Origin: Gammaproteobacteria bacterium
GTDB taxonomy: Bacteria; Pseudomonadota; Gammaproteobacteria; UBA6429; Thiohalophilaceae
Assembly (NCBI GenBank): GCA_024639445.1
Contig: JAHEIJ010000020.1
Location: forward strand, 1 to 15,035
DNA length: 15,035 bases
Reading direction: 5' to 3'
Numbering within the stretch: position 1 is the stretch's first letter; every line of letters starts with the position of its first letter. Of this stretch, positions 1 through 9,017 are shown in pieces. Both the position numbers and the translations under genes were made by a program. The notes under the pieces are model-generated. The model worked only from the letters and a program-made list of their open reading frames with translations, did not search any database and had not been told where the DNA came from.

Positions 1-3000
1 CAACTCAACCGCAAGCTGATGGGGAACTGACACTTGAGCTTGACGAATTTGACGAAAATCCAACCATGACCCTGGATATGGCTTCACTGCCACAACATTC
101 AGGTAATGATGTCAGTCTCGAGATGGAATCGGATGAGGGTATCTCTCTGGAGATCGAAGGACTCGAAGATAACACTGATACGACAGCCGCTGACACGATC
201 TCGTCATCACCCGCATCATCGGGATTGTCTGGTGAGTCATCCTCTTCCATCGCGTCGGTACTCGAACCACCCGATGAGATCGATGATGAAATTATTGAAA
301 TCTTTCTGGAAGAAGCGGTTGAGGAACATCAGAACATTACGCGGTTACTCTCACTATGGCAGGCCGATCAGTCAAACAAGGATGCCCTCAAGGATATGCG
401 CCGTTCTTACCATACCTTAAAAGGGTCAGGACGACTGGTGGGTGCTCGGGATCTCGGGGAGTTTGCCTGGGCGTTTGAGAATATGCTTAACCGGGTGATC
501 GATAAAACTATCGAAGCATCACCAGTGATGTTTGAGGTTCTGAACCAGGGCCGGGATACGCTGCCGCATATGTATGAGTTATTCAAGACAGGCGGTCAGG
601 CCGAGCAGACTGTCCTGGCCTTGATGAGCGCGGCTGATGACTTGAGCCAGGGTAAAGATGTGGAATGGAAAGCAGCGCAACCAGTTGTTACACCTGCTGT
701 GGATGCGGAGATTGAGATAACCGATGCAGTTACTCCCGAGACAGAAATAGAAATTTCGGAGGCTTTATCACCAGAGGTTGAGATTGAGGCTATTGAGATC
801 AGTCCGGAAGAGGAATTGCACACGGCAGCGAGTGAGACCCAGGAAGGGTCAGTTCCCTTACCTGATATCGATCCTGTATTGCTTGATATTTATCGTAAGG
901 AAGTGGAAACACATCTGAATACTTTACGCCAGTATTTTGCCGGTTGGCATGCGAATATTGATCGTAGTGCGAATGATAACCTGCTCCGCGCGTTACATAC
1001 TTTGACAGGTAGTTCACGTACCACCGGAGTTGAACAGGTGTCTGATGTTTGTAGTAAGTTTGAAAAATGCATTAAGGAATTACAAAAGAACAAAAATCCG
1101 GTCAGTAATGAGGCCATCGCAGTATTAGAGCAGGCAATTCAATATATCGATGATACTACTGCCGTACTGGATCAAGCAGGGGCGGTAATCGCTGATAATA
1201 GTAAATTACTGCAAAGTCTGGAGGCACTTGGTAGTACTGAGACAACTGAAGCGTCAAGTCTGGATGTTACACAGGAAGAAGAATCACTAATCGAGTATGC
1301 GGACGTTCTGATTGAACCTCCAGCAATTGAAACTATCGAAGCTACGCCTGTTGATGAATCGCCAAGCGAGATATTAGCCCCACGCGACTATGACGAAGAA
1401 CTTCTGGAAATTTTCATTGAAGAGGGTGAAGAAATTCTGGAAGAGAGTGACCATACCTTAACTGGCTGGATAGAAAATACGGATGACATGGGAGCTTTAG
1501 AATCCTTACAGCGCCATTTGCACACACTTAAGGGCGGGGCGCGCATGGCGGGCGTATTGGAAATCGGTGATTTAGGGCACAGTATTGAGTCCATGCTGAC
1601 AGCGCTTGTAGACGGCCATTTGACCGTATCCAAGCAAATGTTTACCGTCTTGCAACAGGCTCAGGATCGTCTGGTTCATCTTCTTGAACAAGTTAAAGCA
1701 AATCAGGGGCTGGCATCGGCAAATGACATTATCAGCCAGGTTGATGAATTGCTGGGGCGTCGTTCACTAGGGAAAGACGTCGGACCGGAGTCATCCCAGC
1801 AACTGGAAGTGGACACAGGCGAATTTTCTGAATTGTCTCTGGCTGATTCATCACATGAAGTAGAACTAGATCTTAATGAGAAGGACCTGGCTATTGAATT
1901 GGAATCTGTCGCTGAAGCGCTTCAGTTTGAAGAGCGGCCCCCTGCTTCTGAATCCACAGCCGATTTGACAGGGTTGGAGCAACTATCAGGTGACTCCGCT
2001 AATGTGGTGGATTTAAAAACCCAGCGATCCTTTAGTAGTGATGCTGAAAAAACGGCCATAGCAATTGATGATGAACAGCTCCCGGAGCAGGATCGCCGTA
2101 AGAAGGCCAGGGTACAGCATGAGCAGGTGCGTGTACGTGCGGATCTGCTCGATAACCTGGTTAATTTTGCAGGTGAGGTGAGTATTTATCGTTCCCGTAT
2201 GGAGCAGCAGACCAACTCATTCCGCTACAATTTGCGGGAACTGGATGAAACCGTTTCCCGCTTGCGCCATCAATTACGTGCCTTTGAGATTGAAACCGAA
2301 ACACAGATCCAGTATCGCCAGGAAGAGACCTTAAGCCAGGCACACGATGAATTCGATCCACTGGAATTCGACCGGTTTACACACATGCAACAATTATCTC
2401 GCGGCATGCTGGAAAGTCTAAGTGATCTGGACAGTCTACGATCGATTCTTTCAAATATTACCCGTGAGTCTGAAACTCTGTTATTGCAGCAGTCACGAGT
2501 AAATACTGAACTGCAAGAAGGCTTGATGCGCACACGCATGGTACCCTTTGCCGGTCAGGCACCGCGCTTGCGAAGAATTGTCAGGCAGACAAGTTCCGAA
2601 CTTGGTAAGGACGTTGAACTGAGAATGCTTGGCATGGAAGGTGAGCTGGACCGAACTGTACTGGATCGGGTTATTCCACCGATCGAGCATATGCTGCGTA
2701 ATGCGATTGCCCATGGGATTGAGTCGCCCACCAAGCGGCGCGAGATGGGGAAACCTGAAACAGGGACTATCAATCTCTCCTTTCAACGTGAAGGATCCGA
2801 TATTATTATCAAGGTTAGTGATGATGGTGGCGGTATAAATCTTGAAGCAATTCAGAAGAAAGCGGTTGAGAAAGGTTTGCTTAAAGCAAGCAGTAAGGTG
2901 ACTAAAGATATATTACTGAGCATGATTATGGAATCTGGTTTCAGTACTGCTGAAAAAGTGACCCAGATAGCAGGCCGTGGTGTCGGGATGGATGTGGTAA

Positions 3001-3935
3001 ACACTGAAATTAAACAGCTTGGTGGCTTGCTTGGCATTGATACCGAACCCGGCAAAGGTACGACTTTCACCGTTAATATGCCGCTGACGCTTGCAATTAC
3101 CCGTGCCTTGATGGTGAGCGTTGGGGAAGAAACCTATGCTATCCCACTGCTGAGCGTCCAGGGTGTGGAACGTATTGGTTCGAAAGAACTTCAGGGATTA
3201 AAAGCTCAGGAAAAACCAGTATTTCATTGGTTGGAAGAGGATTACCCACTGATACATTTGGGTAGTGCCATGGGTGTTAGCAAGCCATTACCCGCAGCGG
3301 ATAATCAGAAAGTTCCCATACTTCTGGTGCGTAGTGGTGAGTATCGGGCAGCCATCCAGGTAGAGGGTATGCTCGGTAGTCGTGAAATCGTCGTGAAGCC
3401 GGTTGGACCGCAACTTAGTACTCTGCGTGGAATTACCGGCGCCACTATCATGGGTGATGGGCAGGTGATTCTTATACTTGACCTCGGGGTCCTGATTCGT
3501 CTGATTGCGACGACTGAAGGCGAAGATGTGATAGATGTCCCAGTAAAACCTGTAGATAAAGTACAAAGTAAGCCAATAGTTATGGTTGTGGATGACTCTA
3601 TTACTGTACGTAAAGTGACCACGCGATTACTTGAAAGAAACAACTATGAGGTGCTGACTGCAAAAGACGGTGTAGATGCATTGTCACAACTACAGGAGCA
3701 TCAACCCGACGTAATGTTGCTTGACGTGGAAATGCCAAGAATGGATGGGTTTGAGTTGGCAACCAATATGCGGAACAGCGCAGAACTTAAGGGTATTCCG
3801 ATTATTATGATTACATCACGGACAGCCTCAAAACATCGTCAACGGGCGCTGGAAATTGGTGTTAATGAATACATGGGTAAACCCTATAACGAGAACGACT
3901 TGCTGGAAAACATTGATAACCTGATTTCAAAATGA
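1..3935 (+). CDS. chpA: ChpA/PilL-type hybrid chemotaxis histidine kinase (5' end missing)
   Basis: A CheA-type hybrid kinase of the type IV pilus (Pil-Chp) chemosensory pathway; it should autophosphorylate at HPt histidines and pass phosphate to pilus response regulators. The reading frame is open from base 3 with no stop, so the first ATG seen (66) is internal and the N-terminus lies outside the window. Three HPt domains are visible: histidine codons at 411 (HTLKGSGR), 996 (HTLTGSS) and 1521 (HTLKGGAR), joined by Glu-rich linkers. Then follow the dimerisation region (from about 2100), the HATPase with its N box (HMLRNAIAHG, near 2690), VSDDGGG (near 2814) and GRGVGMDVV (2973-2999), a CheW-like domain (about 3090-3520) and a C-terminal receiver (about 3570-3930) with VVDDS and phospho-acceptor Asp codon at 3723. 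The second HPt has Thr in place of the usual Lys after the His. P. aeruginosa ChpA is also a multi-HPt protein, so more HPt domains probably lie upstream. chpB follows after 26 bases. Confidence 0.93.
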   Translation, partial: TQPQADGELTLELDEFDENPTMTLDMASLPQHSGNDVSLEMESDEGISLEIEGLEDNTDTTAADTISSSPASSGLSGESSSSIASVLEPPDEIDDEIIEIFLEEAVEEHQNITRLLSLWQADQSNKDALKDMRRSYHTLKGSGRLVGARDLGEFAWAFENMLNRVIDKTIEASPVMFEVLNQGRDTLPHMYELFKTGGQAEQTVLALMSAADDLSQGKDVEWKAAQPVVTPAVDAEIEITDAVTPETEIEISEALSPEVEIEAIEISPEEELHTAASETQEGSVPLPDIDPVLLDIYRKEVETHLNTLRQYFAGWHANIDRSANDNLLRALHTLTGSSRTTGVEQVSDVCSKFEKCIKELQKNKNPVSNEAIAVLEQAIQYIDDTTAVLDQAGAVIADNSKLLQSLEALGSTETTEASSLDVTQEEESLIEYADVLIEPPAIETIEATPVDESPSEILAPRDYDEELLEIFIEEGEEILEESDHTLTGWIENTDDMGALESLQRHLHTLKGGARMAGVLEIGDLGHSIESMLTALVDGHLTVSKQMFTVLQQAQDRLVHLLEQVKANQGLASANDIISQVDELLGRRSLGKDVGPESSQQLEVDTGEFSELSLADSSHEVELDLNEKDLAIELESVAEALQFEERPPASESTADLTGLEQLSGDSANVVDLKTQRSFSSDAEKTAIAIDDEQLPEQDRRKKARVQHEQVRVRADLLDNLVNFAGEVSIYRSRMEQQTNSFRYNLRELDETVSRLRHQLRAFEIETETQIQYRQEETLSQAHDEFDPLEFDRFTHMQQLSRGMLESLSDLDSLRSILSNITRESETLLLQQSRVNTELQEGLMRTRMVPFAGQAPRLRRIVRQTSSELGKDVELRMLGMEGELDRTVLDRVIPPIEHMLRNAIAHGIESPTKRREMGKPETGTINLSFQREGSDIIIKVSDDGGGINLEAIQKKAVEKGLLKASSKVTKDILLSMIMESGFSTAEKVTQIAGRGVGMDVVNTEIKQLGGLLGIDTEPGKGTTFTVNMPLTLAITRALMVSVGEETYAIPLLSVQGVERIGSKELQGLKAQEKPVFHWLEEDYPLIHLGSAMGVSKPLPAADNQKVPILLVRSGEYRAAIQVEGMLGSREIVVKPVGPQLSTLRGITGATIMGDGQVILILDLGVLIRLIATTEGEDVIDVPVKPVDKVQSKPIVMVVDDSITVRKVTTRLLERNNYEVLTAKDGVDALSQLQEHQPDVMLLDVEMPRMDGFELATNMRNSAELKGIPIIMITSRTASKHRQRALEIGVNEYMGKPYNENDLLENIDNLISK

Positions 3936-3961
3936 CTTGATAGTGTAGGCATCGTTATACA

Positions 3962-5017
3962 ATGACTCGTGTTATTACTCCGAACCAGATGCGCGCTAAC
4001 ATGATCGAATCACTTCCGAAATCCGAGCTTGGCGGAGTTAAGCTTGCCATTGTCTCAGACTCACTGCGCCATCGTCAGCAAATACGACAGGTCATGGAGC
4101 GTAATGGACTCAAAGTCGTGCTTAGCGAACCCTTAACTCCTATTCTTCTGGATAAATTACATAGTGGTGTGGCCGATGTCCTATTGCTCGATATCGATGA
4201 GCGAGTGGATCACTACAATGTTTTGTTAGAGCAATTACTGGAAGAATCGGAGGTACCGATTATTTTCAATGATGTATCCGGATTAACATTGAATGAGCCA
4301 ACTGTGTTGGCGAAGTGGTACGGCAAACTCTTGAGTAAGATTGCTGAGTTGACCGGCAATTTTGAATGGGATCATCTTGATATAGATTTGGGGTGGCAAA
4401 CTAAAAACGAAAACCCAGAACACCAGTCATCGAATGTCACTCAGAAAGACAAACTGGCGCATAATATCTGGGTTTTAGGTGCTTCACTGGGTGGGCCGGA
4501 TGCGATTAAGCAGTTTCTGGGAGAATTGCCTGCGAATTTACCGGTGGCCTTTATTCTGACACAGCACCTGGGTGCTAATTTCATGGGGCTGCTGGCGGAA
4601 CAATTGGACCGTGTCACCGCCTTCAAGGTGATGCCAACACGCGCAGGTCATGTTCTGCGCCATGGTGAGGTGATAGTGGCACCAGTGCAAGAGAGATTGT
4701 GCATCAATCCGATTGGTGCCGTAGAGTTACATTCACCGCACAAAGAATTAGCGTACAGTCCGTCAATTGATACGGTTCTAGAGGATATGGCGCAGCGCTA
4801 TGGAAAGAATTGTCATGGTATTATATTCAGTGGAATGTGTAATGATGGTGTTATCGGCGCCGAAATATTGAGTCGCAAGGGTGGTGAAATCTGGACACAG
4901 GAACCGAATAGCTGTGTTATCAGTGCTATGCCTGACAGTGTACGGCAAGCGGGTTGCAGTACCTTTAGCGGTACACCCCGCCAGTTGGCACATAAACTTA
5001 TTCGGCGATATCGCTGA
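3962..5017 (+). CDS. chpB: CheB-like protein-glutamate methylesterase (ChpB) with degenerate receiver
   Basis: Probable methylesterase that removes methyl groups from glutamates of the pilus chemoreceptor (PilJ-like), giving adaptation in the Pil-Chp system; cytoplasmic, 351 aa. The C-terminal catalytic domain (about residues 168-351) keeps the CheB triad: Ser175 in GASLGGP, His202 in TQHLG and Asp295 in SGMCNDG. The N-terminal half (about 26-130) has the length of a receiver but is poorly conserved. One acid remains in IVSDS, Asp77 in LLLDID could be the acceptor, the usual ExPxMDG stretch is absent, the Thr/Ser switch position reads Phe (IIFND), and no clear KP is seen. It sits between chpA and chpC, as in Pseudomonas. 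No strong ribosome binding site precedes the ATG, so translation may be coupled to chpA. The family call is firm; the chpB name rests on context. Confidence 0.88.
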   Translation: MTRVITPNQMRANMIESLPKSELGGVKLAIVSDSLRHRQQIRQVMERNGLKVVLSEPLTPILLDKLHSGVADVLLLDIDERVDHYNVLLEQLLEESEVPIIFNDVSGLTLNEPTVLAKWYGKLLSKIAELTGNFEWDHLDIDLGWQTKNENPEHQSSNVTQKDKLAHNIWVLGASLGGPDAIKQFLGELPANLPVAFILTQHLGANFMGLLAEQLDRVTAFKVMPTRAGHVLRHGEVIVAPVQERLCINPIGAVELHSPHKELAYSPSIDTVLEDMAQRYGKNCHGIIFSGMCNDGVIGAEILSRKGGEIWTQEPNSCVISAMPDSVRQAGCSTFSGTPRQLAHKLIRRYR

Positions 5018-5049
5018 GTTTAAGAAGTAAACGAGATAAGGTACTAAAA

Positions 5050-5562
5050 ATGACAACCACTACAGGCAGCCCTCCCCCAGATGGAAAGTCAGTGGCATTA
5101 CCCGGCCGGCGACTGGATGCCATACATTGCCTGTTGATCCCATTGCACAAGGAAACAATGTTGTTACCGAACGCGGCCGTGGCTGAAGTTATCGCTTATT
5201 CAGATCCCGAGTCTATTCCCGACGCACCGGACTGGTTGCATGGGTGGTTGGCCTGGCGTGAGCGCAAGGTGCCTTTGATTTCATTTGAGATAGCCAGTGG
5301 CAGAAAAGTGCCGTCGGATATTCAAGGCCAGCGAATTGCAGTACTCAATACCTTGAACAGTAATCCACGTGTTCCTTATATTGCGGTATTGATTCAGGAC
5401 ATTCCGAAATTGCATCTGGTTCAGCCGGATACGGTGACCGAGAGAAATGATGTAAACCCAAGACAGTCGATTGCGGCCCAGCTATTGGCTAATGGTGAGC
5501 CGGTAATCGTTCCGGATCTGGACGATCTGGAGCAACGAGTAGAACGACTAAGAAGTCAATGA
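5050..5562 (+). CDS. chpC: CheW-like adaptor of the pilus chemosensory cluster (ChpC-like)
   Basis: A 170-aa CheW-domain protein, expected to link chemoreceptors to the ChpA kinase in the cytoplasm. Sequence support is moderate: a CheW-like beta-rich pattern runs from about residue 25 (CLLIPL), through AAVAEVI near 43-49, the GWLAWRERKVPLISFE stretch near 65-80, and RIAVLNTL near 94-101, to the C-terminal PVIVPDLDDL. The first 20 residues are a Pro/Gly-rich tail without obvious fold. It starts 32 bases after chpB with an AAGG Shine-Dalgarno 8 bases before ATG, so it is probably cotranscribed with chpA-chpB. Length and position match ChpC of Pseudomonas; PilI, the other CheW of this pathway, normally lies upstream near pilJ, which argues against that name. 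It ends the + strand cluster and converges on rsmE. Confidence 0.8.
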   Translation: MTTTTGSPPPDGKSVALPGRRLDAIHCLLIPLHKETMLLPNAAVAEVIAYSDPESIPDAPDWLHGWLAWRERKVPLISFEIASGRKVPSDIQGQRIAVLNTLNSNPRVPYIAVLIQDIPKLHLVQPDTVTERNDVNPRQSIAAQLLANGEPVIVPDLDDLEQRVERLRSQ

Positions 5563-5614
5563 GCTGACTTTGGCGTGAACTGTAGTTGGTATATTCCTCA
5601 CGCAAACTTCATAT

Positions 5615-6346
5615 TCAAGCAAGATCGCCCCACAAAGTTTGAACTGCCGCCAGGCTGGCGATTGCAGCAGATTCTGTACGTAGGACACGCGGACCCAGTG
5701 TTACCCCAACAAAATCATTCCTAATGGCCTGTTGAACTTCAGGGTTGCTAAAACCACCTTCAGGGCCAATAGCTAGCCTCACCTCAGAAGCATCAAGTTT
5801 TACCATTGACAAAGTTGCGCTAGCAGTAGGATCCAGGATCAATTTTGTCATGACCTGGGAGTTATCCAGCCACTGACTGAATGTCTGGAAAGGATTAAGA
5901 GTCGGTAATGTATTTCGGCCAGACTGTTCACAGGCACCGACTATGACAGCCTGCCAGTGTTCCTGCTTTTTCTGTGCACGGCTATCATCAAGTTGGACAA
6001 CACAATGCTCGGTGAATAAAGGAGTGATCTCACTGACACCAAGCTCAACGGTCTTCTGTAACGCAAAATCCATGCGCTCACCTTTGGAAATGCCCAGTCC
6101 AATATGAGTAAATAATCTTGATTCACGGCTAACATCCCGAAAGCCACTGACATGTGCTATCGCCCGGCGTTTTTCCACGCTGATCAATTCAGCCATATAC
6201 TCCCCCCCCTCGCCATTAAACAATATCAGGGAATGTCCGGGTTTGAGACGTAAAACCTGAACGACATGTCGCAGGGCATTGGCGTCAAGTGCAACATCGT
6301 TGCCGCTGTTAAGCACTTGAGGCAGATAAATGCGAGGAATACGCAT
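5615..6346 (-). CDS. rsmE: 16S rRNA (uracil-1498-N3)-methyltransferase RsmE
   Basis: SAM-dependent SPOUT-class methyltransferase that makes m3U1498 in 16S rRNA of the 30S subunit. The protein opens with MRIPRIYLPQ, like E. coli RsmE, and ends with the knotted SAM-binding site: AIGPEGGFS, then LGPRVLRTESA and a closing LWGDLA. Other family marks are GLGISKGERMDFALQKTVELG and ACEQSGRN in the middle. I chose the ATG at 6346, giving 243 aa, the same length as the E. coli protein; an in-frame TTG at 6358 would add four residues (MPVK). Neither has a clear Shine-Dalgarno. It lies 133 bases downstream of metF on the same strand, so it may be an operon tail or have its own promoter; I find no convincing promoter in the gap. 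It is a SAM consumer placed after SAM-cycle genes, but that may be chance. Confidence 0.93.
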   Translation of the reverse strand: MRIPRIYLPQVLNSGNDVALDANALRHVVQVLRLKPGHSLILFNGEGGEYMAELISVEKRRAIAHVSGFRDVSRESRLFTHIGLGISKGERMDFALQKTVELGVSEITPLFTEHCVVQLDDSRAQKKQEHWQAVIVGACEQSGRNTLPTLNPFQTFSQWLDNSQVMTKLILDPTASATLSMVKLDASEVRLAIGPEGGFSNPEVQQAIRNDFVGVTLGPRVLRTESAAIASLAAVQTLWGDLA

Positions 6347-6479
6347 TTTTACGGGCAACCAGCCAGCTCAGCGCATTCAAATGGCAATTCTGGCGATGTA
6401 TTATGTGTCGTGTTCGTTGACATGATGACATCAGTAGATTTGCTGGTAACTAATCACCTGGGTACTGCATACATAAGGA

Positions 6480-7337
6480 TTACTCGGAGGCGGGTAACCC
6501 GAGATTATTCCAGATTGTCTGTGTTGGGCCAGCCTGGTTCATAGTGTAAAAATGCAAACCAGGTGCGCCAGCTTCCAGTAATTGATGGCAGAGTTCAGTT
6601 ACGACGTCCTCACCAAAGGCGCGTATCGCTTTTTTATCATCACCGTAGCTTTCGAGGCGTTTTCGGATCCAACGTGGGATCTCAGCACCGCACATATCAG
6701 AAAAGCGGGCTAATTGTGAGTGGTTGGTAATAGGCATAATTCCTGGAACGATTGGCAGGTTGACTCCAAGCTGTTCGCAATCATCGACAAAGTGAAAGTA
6801 AGCGTCAGGATTAAAGAAATATTGCGTAATCGCGCTACTCGCACCTGCTTCTACTTTGCGTTTGAAATTCAACAAATCCTTTTGCGCGTTGGCTGCCTGG
6901 GGATGAAACTCAGGATAGGCGGCCACTTCAATGTGGAAGTGATCAGCGGTTTCCTTACGAATAAATTCCACCAGCTCATTAGCATGGCGAAATTCACCGG
7001 CTTCCTGCATACCGGATGGCATATCACCTCTTAAGGCAACAATGCGTTTAATGCCTTTTTTCATATAACTTTGCAGGATGATTCGGATATTTTCGCGAGT
7101 TGAGCCGATGCAGGATATATGAGGCGCAACATCATAACCGGCCTGTTGAATCTCCATCACCGTATCAAAAGTGCCCTGTTGTGTACTCCCGCCGGCACCA
7201 AAGGTGACAGAGAAATATTTTGGTTTGAGTACACCCAACTGGTCACGCACTTGCTTGAGTTTCTCTGACCCCTCGGGTGTTTTTGGGGGGAAAAACTCAA
7301 AACTGAATTGCTGGGAGTAATCTTGTTGAGAATCCAT
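6480..7337 (-). CDS. metF: Methylenetetrahydrofolate reductase MetF
   Basis: Flavin-dependent reductase that turns 5,10-methylene-THF into 5-methyl-THF, the methyl donor for methionine synthesis; cytoplasmic. The 285-aa protein is a single TIM-barrel domain without the eukaryotic regulatory part. Visible family motifs are FEFFPPKT at 13-20 (with the catalytic-type Glu14), SVTFGAGGST at 43-52, ALRGD at 101-105, EVAAYPEFHP near 137-146, ITQYFFN near 170-176 and the C-terminal GLHFYTMN. Length is close to E. coli MetF (about 296 aa). It follows ahcY by 82 bases on the same strand, with a long palindrome in between. The start ATG has no good Shine-Dalgarno, so expression may depend on read-through and coupling from ahcY. 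AhcY-MetF pairing fits methionine regeneration after SAH breakdown. Confidence 0.95.
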   Translation of the reverse strand: MDSQQDYSQQFSFEFFPPKTPEGSEKLKQVRDQLGVLKPKYFSVTFGAGGSTQQGTFDTVMEIQQAGYDVAPHISCIGSTRENIRIILQSYMKKGIKRIVALRGDMPSGMQEAGEFRHANELVEFIRKETADHFHIEVAAYPEFHPQAANAQKDLLNFKRKVEAGASSAITQYFFNPDAYFHFVDDCEQLGVNLPIVPGIMPITNHSQLARFSDMCGAEIPRWIRKRLESYGDDKKAIRAFGEDVVTELCHQLLEAGAPGLHFYTMNQAGPTQTIWNNLGLPASE

Positions 7338-7349
7338 ATTTCACTATAC

Positions 7350-7411
7350 CGAGGTTCGAGGTGTGGGTGACGAGGACTGATAAGTCCTCGTCACACGTGC
7401 CTCATTACTCG
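7350..7411. repeat. Long imperfect palindrome between ahcY and metF (REP-like or mRNA-processing hairpin)
   Basis: The core is a perfect 12-bp inverted repeat (7367-7378 with 7383-7394, arm GTGACGAGGACT) around a 4-base loop. Symmetry continues outward about the same centre: 7358-7361 pair with 7400-7403, and 7350-7353 with 7408-7411, separated by a symmetric 4-base mismatch. CTCGTC-type words recur. No T-run follows on the minus strand, so this does not look like an intrinsic terminator. It may stabilise or process the ahcY-metF message, or be a copy of a dispersed palindromic repeat. Confidence 0.7.
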
Positions 7412-7419
7412 TCCCTTGT

Positions 7420-8841
<1,422 letters not shown>

Positions 8842-8872
8842 GATCATTCTCCTTTAGTTAATTAAAGTTGAA

Positions 8873-8948
8873 TGAGCGCCGTTGAACCAATGTGGTAGCC
8901 TTTCCCGAGCCTGACAGGTTAAACCCGCTGCAGCGCCCCTCAGGAAAG
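8873..8948 (-). promoter_or_regulatory. SAH riboswitch upstream of ahcY
   Basis: Read on the minus strand, the segment matches the S-adenosylhomocysteine riboswitch class. P1 is a 10-bp helix: CTTTCCTGAG (8939-8948) with CTCGGGAAAG (8900-8909), one G-U pair. The conserved GGCGCTGCAGC core follows the first arm, and CAGGCTCGG closes P1. The pseudoknot pairs GGGCGC (8933-8938) with GCGCTC (8874-8879) inside the conserved AACGGCGCTCA end; one pair is G-U where the usual sequence has A-U. A small ACCA/TGGT hairpin (8886-8896) lies before it. The element ends about 20 bases before the ahcY ribosome binding site. This class switches genes on when SAH is high. No U-tract terminator is seen, so control is more likely at translation. 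Confidence 0.93.
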
Positions 8949-8989
8949 ACGATATTAAATATCTGTGCGCGCGTGACTGCGCGCTGCTA

Positions 8990-9017
8990 ATTTTACCGCT
9001 TTTTTTCGTGATTTAAA
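8990..9017 (-). promoter_or_regulatory. Possible sigma-70 promoter for ahcY, overlapping the metK stop
   Basis: On the minus strand TTTAAA (9012-9017, 4 of 6 consensus) and TAAAAT (8990-8995, 5 of 6) are spaced by 16 bases. Transcription would begin near 8983, about 35 bases before the riboswitch, at a GC-rich hairpin (8967-8984). The -35 box overlaps the metK stop codon. Such a promoter would let the riboswitch act on ahcY apart from metK. AT-rich boxes of this kind also arise by chance. Confidence 0.35.

Noticed and set aside
5569..5606. Inverted repeat (GCGTGA/TCACGC with flanking TTT/AAA) between the convergent chpC and rsmE genes as a shared terminator
   Set aside because: The loop is 19 bases long, the helix has a bulge, and no proper T-run follows in either direction.
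6410..6440. TGATGTCATCA palindrome between metF and rsmE as a regulator site
   Set aside because: It is a single short palindrome with no second copy and no convincing promoter beside it.
8967..8984. GCGCGC hairpin as a metK terminator
   Set aside because: On the minus strand it is followed by ACAGATATTTAATATC, with no real U-run, and the stem is only six pairs.
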